The notes under the pieces are model-generated. The model worked only from the letters and a program-made list of their open reading frames with translations. It did no database searches and was not told the origin of the DNA. Shown here piece after piece: positions 6,063 through 9,239 of a stretch of 9,239 nucleotides of DNA; the first letter of the stretch is position 1; each line of letters begins with the position of its first letter. Position numbers and translations under genes: made by a program. The stretch is taken from positions 1 to 9,239 of the forward strand of contig JAUWYS010000010.1 of NCBI GenBank assembly GCA_030615715.1. The letters are read 5' to 3'. Source of the stretch: a bacterium (GTDB taxonomy: Bacteria > Patescibacteriota > Minisyncoccia > Minisyncoccales > CG1-02-41-26).

Positions 6063-7955
6063 ATGCCGAACTTTTTGAAAAATTTTTCTCCTAAAAAAAC
6101 TTCTCTGAACAAGTTAATGGTTTTTAGTTTTCTGGGTTTGCTAATTTTTGCTCTACTTCTCCCCATAAACTCTATTCAGGCTCAAGGAGGGGCGATTTTA
6201 GGGGCGCTTGGCGCTGGAGCACAATGGATAGCCCAAGCTATTTTGGGGCTTGCTTTGCAAACCATCTTGCTCATGGCTGAAGGTATCTTGGCTATTGGCA
6301 TTGCCCTTTTAAGTGGAGTTATTGGTTTTACTTTAAGCGGCTCTCTTTCTCTTACCAGTCCGGCTGGAAATGAAATCATTAGAATTGGCTGGACCTTAGT
6401 TCGCGACTTCGTCAATATTGGCTTTATTTTAGGCTTGGTTTATATCGGTTTGGCGACAGCCCTAAGGATAGCCGGCTTTGAGCTGAAAAAAGTGTTCCCC
6501 TGGTTTTTGATTATGGCTCTTTTGATTAATTTCACTCCGGTTATTTGTGGGGTGGTGGTTGATGCGGCTAATATGGTCACCAAATTCTTCCTGGGAGCCA
6601 TGGCTAACTGGTCCCTTCTTGGTGAGGTCTATTCCCTTCACAAAGCCGCTTTAGGGGACCTTTTCACCACGGTAAGTTGGGTTCCTCTGGCTAAATTTGT
6701 TTTTTTGATCGCCTTTGGCTTTGTGGCTGGCTTCGTTCTCCTTGTTTTTGCTGTCTTGCTTTTACTCAGATTTGTACTGATTCCCCTTCTGGTCATTTTT
6801 TCTCCTTTGGCATTTCTGGCTTATATTTTTCCAAGGACCAGAAGCTATTTCACCCAATGGTGGAACCAACTTTTACAATGGTCTTTTATTGGGGCTATTG
6901 GTGGATTTTTCCTTTATTTAAGCCGGCTGGCTCTTCGGGAACAAGCTAGGTTTAGTTTCGCCATCCCTACAGAAGATCCTGCTCTGGGCACTTTTATGGA
7001 ACAGATAGCCCCCTATTTTATGGCTGTTGCTTTTCTTATGGTGGGACTTTTTATCACTCTCTCTAGCAGCGCCATGGGCGCCAACGTGGTAACAGGTTTT
7101 GCTAAAAAACAAGGCATGAAAGCTATGAAATGGGGAGGCAAGAAATTAGGAACAGCAACGGAAGGGGTAACAGGAGCAATAGGAAGAGGAATCGGTGAAG
7201 AAGCAAAGAAAGGATGGGAGAAAGGGAGAACCAAGGGAGGAAAAGTAGGTAGGAGTCTCGGGGGAGGAATTATTGGCGCTTTTAAAGGAACTGGAAAAGC
7301 TCTTACTGAAAAAGGACGAGAAGAGGGAATAGAAACAGTAGAGAGATTACTCGAAAAAGCTCATGTTGTCAGGCCAGGCTTTTATGAGGCCAGAAGAAGA
7401 AAACGTTTAGCATTAGATGAGGAGAAGAAAAGACTGAAAAATCTTTCCCCCGAAAGAAGAGAGGAAATTATAGAGAGGAGGGCTATAACTACTAGAGATA
7501 TAGCAGCAAGAATGGCTCTCCTGGAACTACAAGCCGAGGAGAGAAGTCTGAAAGATAAGTATAAAAGATTTATTCCCCAAGCCAAAGCCTTCGGAGTTAA
7601 TTTAGGAGAGATGGTAAAGGCGAGACCAGACTGGGCATCCGAAATAGGAAAAGAGATAAGAAAACAAGTAGAAGGCAGGTCCCCAAAACAATTTACCAAG
7701 GAAACCCAACCAGAGGCTTTAAGGAATATAGAAGTAGTTATCTCAATGGGTGCAACTAAAATGAGACATATGTTGAGATATGGCACCGAAGAACAAAAAA
7801 CGGAACTTACAAAATGGGTAAAACCTCGTTCTTCAAACTATCGGGCCTTATTGCAAAAAGCTCGAGCAGCACACAATGCTGGAGAGACCGAAGAACGCGA
7901 TAGGATAACAGGGAACATAGCAGCGATTAGAACAAGCCCTTATTATCGTCCATAA
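6063..7955 (+). CDS. VirB6/TrbL-like polytopic membrane protein with long soluble C-terminal region
   Basis: A 630-residue membrane protein resembling the VirB6/TrbL-like proteins of type IV secretion clusters, which form part of the inner-membrane channel. An N-terminal hydrophobic stretch (18-36) ends in SIQAQ, a plausible signal-peptide cleavage site. Further hydrophobic segments lie at about 54-90, 113-135, 143-165, 211-256 (probably two), 272-290 and 316-336. The block WTLVRDFVNIGFILGLVYIG (110-129) and the following KKVFPWFLIMALLINFT are the most family-like parts. From 345 on the protein is soluble: a Gly/Lys-rich stretch (350-412), a charged helical region (420-500) and a helical domain containing QPEALRNIEVV (549-559) and YGTEEQK (573-579). 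Ile codon use changes sharply between the two halves. The start is leaderless with no SD. No VirB4-like ATPase is in view. Membrane topology is confident; the VirB6 assignment is moderate. Confidence 0.75.
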   Translation: MPNFLKNFSPKKTSLNKLMVFSFLGLLIFALLLPINSIQAQGGAILGALGAGAQWIAQAILGLALQTILLMAEGILAIGIALLSGVIGFTLSGSLSLTSPAGNEIIRIGWTLVRDFVNIGFILGLVYIGLATALRIAGFELKKVFPWFLIMALLINFTPVICGVVVDAANMVTKFFLGAMANWSLLGEVYSLHKAALGDLFTTVSWVPLAKFVFLIAFGFVAGFVLLVFAVLLLLRFVLIPLLVIFSPLAFLAYIFPRTRSYFTQWWNQLLQWSFIGAIGGFFLYLSRLALREQARFSFAIPTEDPALGTFMEQIAPYFMAVAFLMVGLFITLSSSAMGANVVTGFAKKQGMKAMKWGGKKLGTATEGVTGAIGRGIGEEAKKGWEKGRTKGGKVGRSLGGGIIGAFKGTGKALTEKGREEGIETVERLLEKAHVVRPGFYEARRRKRLALDEEKKRLKNLSPERREEIIERRAITTRDIAARMALLELQAEERSLKDKYKRFIPQAKAFGVNLGEMVKARPDWASEIGKEIRKQVEGRSPKQFTKETQPEALRNIEVVISMGATKMRHMLRYGTEEQKTELTKWVKPRSSNYRALLQKARAAHNAGETEERDRITGNIAAIRTSPYYRP

Positions 7956-7958
7956 TTT

Positions 7959-8360
7959 ATGCCAAATCTTAACCATTCCATAAAACAAAAAGTGATCTTT
8001 CCAGAAAATACAGATTTAATTATCTCTAATATCTTAGAAAAACATGGATTGGCAGAAACTAAAGAAGATATCTTAGAAAAATTAGAAGCAGATAAAAGGA
8101 TATATGGTGAAATAATTATAGAGTTGATCGTAAGGGTTGTCCAAGAAAAAATCTCATTTCAAGAATTAGCCGATTCACTCAAAAAGGAGCTAAATCTCTC
8201 ATCTCAGAAAGCTAAAGACTTAGCCAATGATTTACAAAAAGAAATTCTTCTTTTCGTAGAAAAAACTCCAGAAGAAATACCCTCACCACCCTCTCGAAAA
8301 CCTGCAGAAGAAAAACCTCCTTCGTCCAAAGAAGACATTTACCGCGAACCAATTGAGTAA
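7959..8360 (+). CDS. 133-residue helical protein of unknown function, co-operonic with the VirB6-like gene
   Basis: I do not recognise this protein. It begins 3 bases after the stop of the VirB6-like gene, without an SD, and is followed by a strong terminator, so it is the last gene of that operon and is probably translated by re-initiation. It has no signal peptide or membrane segment. Helices are likely at about 16-29, 34-46, 47-63, 66-77 and 82-101. The part from 66 to 100 (SFQELADSLKKELNLSSQKA and on) looks like a small compact three-helix unit. Residues 103-133 form a Pro/Glu/Lys-rich, probably disordered tail (EEIPSPPSRKPAEEKPPSSK). Normal codon use and tight spacing argue that it is a real gene. 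It could be a cytoplasmic partner of the membrane protein; that is inferred from position only. Confidence 0.75.
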   Translation: MPNLNHSIKQKVIFPENTDLIISNILEKHGLAETKEDILEKLEADKRIYGEIIIELIVRVVQEKISFQELADSLKKELNLSSQKAKDLANDLQKEILLFVEKTPEEIPSPPSRKPAEEKPPSSKEDIYREPIE

Positions 8361-8370
8361 AATAACTAAG

Positions 8371-8420
8371 CAAAAGAAAAGCGGGGCTAAATTGGTTAGA
8401 TTTAGCCCCCTTTGTTATTT
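8371..8420. terminator. bidirectional intrinsic terminator between convergent genes
   Basis: A perfect 10-base stem (GGGGCTAAAT at 8383-8392 with ATTTAGCCCC at 8400-8409) closes a 7-base loop. On the plus strand it is followed by CTTTGTTATTT; on the minus strand by GCTTTTCTTTTG (8382-8371). It can end the VirB6-like operon from the left and the SPFH gene from the right. Confidence 0.9.
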
Positions 8421-8427
8421 CAATCTC

Positions 8428-8447
8428 TTTCACTTCCTTTCACTTCC
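8428..8447. repeat. 10-base direct duplication over the SPFH gene stop
   Basis: TTTCACTTCC occurs twice in tandem (8428-8437 and 8438-8447). On the minus strand this is GGAAGTGAAA twice: the first copy reads Gly-Ser-Glu, and the second, shifted by one base, supplies Lys and the TGA stop. The duplication therefore sets the exact C-terminus. Confidence 0.8.
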
Positions 8448-9239
8448 AAATTCGTCTTTTTCTAGGGATTCTAAAGTTTCTTTCCCGTCCTCTTCTCCCT
8501 CCTGTTTCTTTTTCTTCTCCTTTGGGGGAGTTTTTTTGCCTCCGCTCTTTTCTTCTGGAACCATTTTAGAAGCTATAATAACCTCTATGACGCCTTTCAC
8601 CAGAGCATCTATAAACCCCTCTCCTTTTTCCTTGTTGGATTTCCTGTCTCCCCCGACTATGACATGGCGAAAAGCTCCTCGGTTTGCCTCTTCCAATCTC
8701 TGGTTCATTTCTTCAGCATAATCTAAGAACTCTCTTTGTAATTTTTTATCAGCTTCAATTTCTGCTTGAATTTCTTTCAAGCTTTTCCCTCGAACCAAAG
8801 CATACGATTCAAGGACCATTCCTACCCATTCTCTAGCTTGTCTTTCTGCCACAAATTTCGCCGCATCTTTTTTGATTCTTTCCTGGTCGGGCAACGGTAA
8901 AGTCTTAGCTAACTCTGGTGGGAGTTTTATCTCTGTTATGGTCAGTTTCAAGTCATCCGGGTTAAAACCAGCCTTTACCAAGGCGCCGTCTGCCTCTCGG
9001 AACTTATCCTCCACCTCTTTTCTGATCTCCTCAATCTTTTCAATGGCCTCTTTCCAGCTCATATCAGCAAAAACCGCCCGCAATACTCCAACTACCGAAT
9101 CTTCAGTCCAGGTCTTCAGTCCCTCTACTTCAAAGGGAATATCAAATTGAACGATTTTTATGAGGTCTCCTTTTGCTTTAGCTTCCCTAGGGAAACTTAA
9201 ATAAGCTACCGCGTCCACTTTCAAAATCTGCGTTCCATA
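8430..9239 (-). CDS. SPFH/band-7-like protein with charged tail (5' end outside window)
   Basis: Probable SPFH (stomatin/prohibitin/flotillin) family protein; such proteins oligomerise at membranes and organise microdomains or regulate proteases. The frame is open to the right edge (269 visible codons), so the N-terminal membrane anchor would be outside. An internal TTG at 9222-9224 is not needed as a start. Counting from that codon, the SPFH-like part covers 1-105: KVDAVAYLSF, then SVVGVLRAVFADMSWKEAIE (43-62), EIRKEVEDKF and ITEIKLPPEL (96-105). A helical, partly coiled-coil region follows (112-181), with a short hydrophobic stretch at 203-219 and a Lys/Glu-rich tail (224-264). It converges on the VirB6-like operon and shares its terminator. 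Family assignment rests on the domain pattern only; the end is certain, the start is not visible. Confidence 0.72.
   Translation of the reverse strand, partial: YGTQILKVDAVAYLSFPREAKAKGDLIKIVQFDIPFEVEGLKTWTEDSVVGVLRAVFADMSWKEAIEKIEEIRKEVEDKFREADGALVKAGFNPDDLKLTITEIKLPPELAKTLPLPDQERIKKDAAKFVAERQAREWVGMVLESYALVRGKSLKEIQAEIEADKKLQREFLDYAEEMNQRLEEANRGAFRHVIVGGDRKSNKEKGEGFIDALVKGVIEVIIASKMVPEEKSGGKKTPPKEKKKKQEGEEDGKETLESLEKDEFGSERK

Noticed and set aside
7382..7786. 134-codon open frame on the minus strand inside the VirB6-like gene
   Set aside because: It lies opposite a gene with continuous coding signal; its Ser/Leu-rich product is the mirror of a Lys/Glu/Arg-rich helical region and shows no motif.
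8353..8721. 122-codon plus-strand frame starting at the end of the 133-residue gene
   Set aside because: It reads through the terminator hairpin and the mirror of the SPFH gene tail, giving a Ser/Phe/Pro-rich low-complexity product.

Overview
This 9.2 kb window looks like a chromosomal fragment of a Candidate Phyla Radiation bacterium (Patescibacteria, most like a Parcubacteria-type genome). This is inferred from gene content and style, not from a marker gene. The genes are very tightly packed, including a tRNA wedged between two coding regions with gaps of 1 and 7 bases. Several starts are leaderless or lack a Shine-Dalgarno sequence. A GC-rich palindrome is inserted in frame in nusA, and there is a large VirB6/TrbL-like membrane protein with a long charged tail. 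TGA is used as a stop codon (yraN, SPFH gene), so the UGA=Gly code of Gracilibacteria/Absconditabacteria does not apply.

Layout. (1) Bases 2-736: the C-terminal part of a MacB/FtsX-type ABC transporter permease, cut by the left edge. (2) Bases 738-808: tRNA-Ala(CGC). (3) Bases 816-1187: yraN, a UPF0102 nuclease-fold protein. (4) Bases 1184-4035: a strong promoter and a long leader hairpin drive nusA, which is coupled through a TAATG overlap to yifB (ComM-like AAA+ ATPase). (5) Bases 4032-5069, minus strand: a membrane-anchored, two-LysM, M23 metallopeptidase that converges on yifB with overlapping stop codons. (6) Bases 5070-5189: a compact divergent promoter region holding a perfect DnaA-box nonamer. 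(7) Bases 5190-6011: rsmA, with a heptamer tandem repeat in its coding sequence. (8) Bases 6012-6062: a second heptamer repeat and an extended -10 promoter. (9) Bases 6063-8360: a VirB6/TrbL-like polytopic membrane protein followed by a 133-residue protein of unknown function. (10) Bases 8383-8420: a bidirectional terminator. (11) Bases 8430-9239, minus strand: a SPFH/band-7-like protein cut by the right edge.

How the genes fit together. Most of the window is housekeeping: transcription elongation and termination (NusA), 16S rRNA maturation (RsmA), cell-wall hydrolysis (LysM-M23), export (MacB-like permease) and alanine decoding. A looser theme is DNA handling and envelope passage: YraN, YifB/ComM and the VirB6-like channel protein. 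The least understood part is 6063-9239. There the VirB6-like protein changes codon usage at the border between its membrane half and its soluble half, is followed at once by an orphan helical protein, and faces a SPFH protein across a shared terminator. No complete new system is proven. The VirB6-like operon is the best candidate for one. No gene-free stretch exceeds 300 bases.
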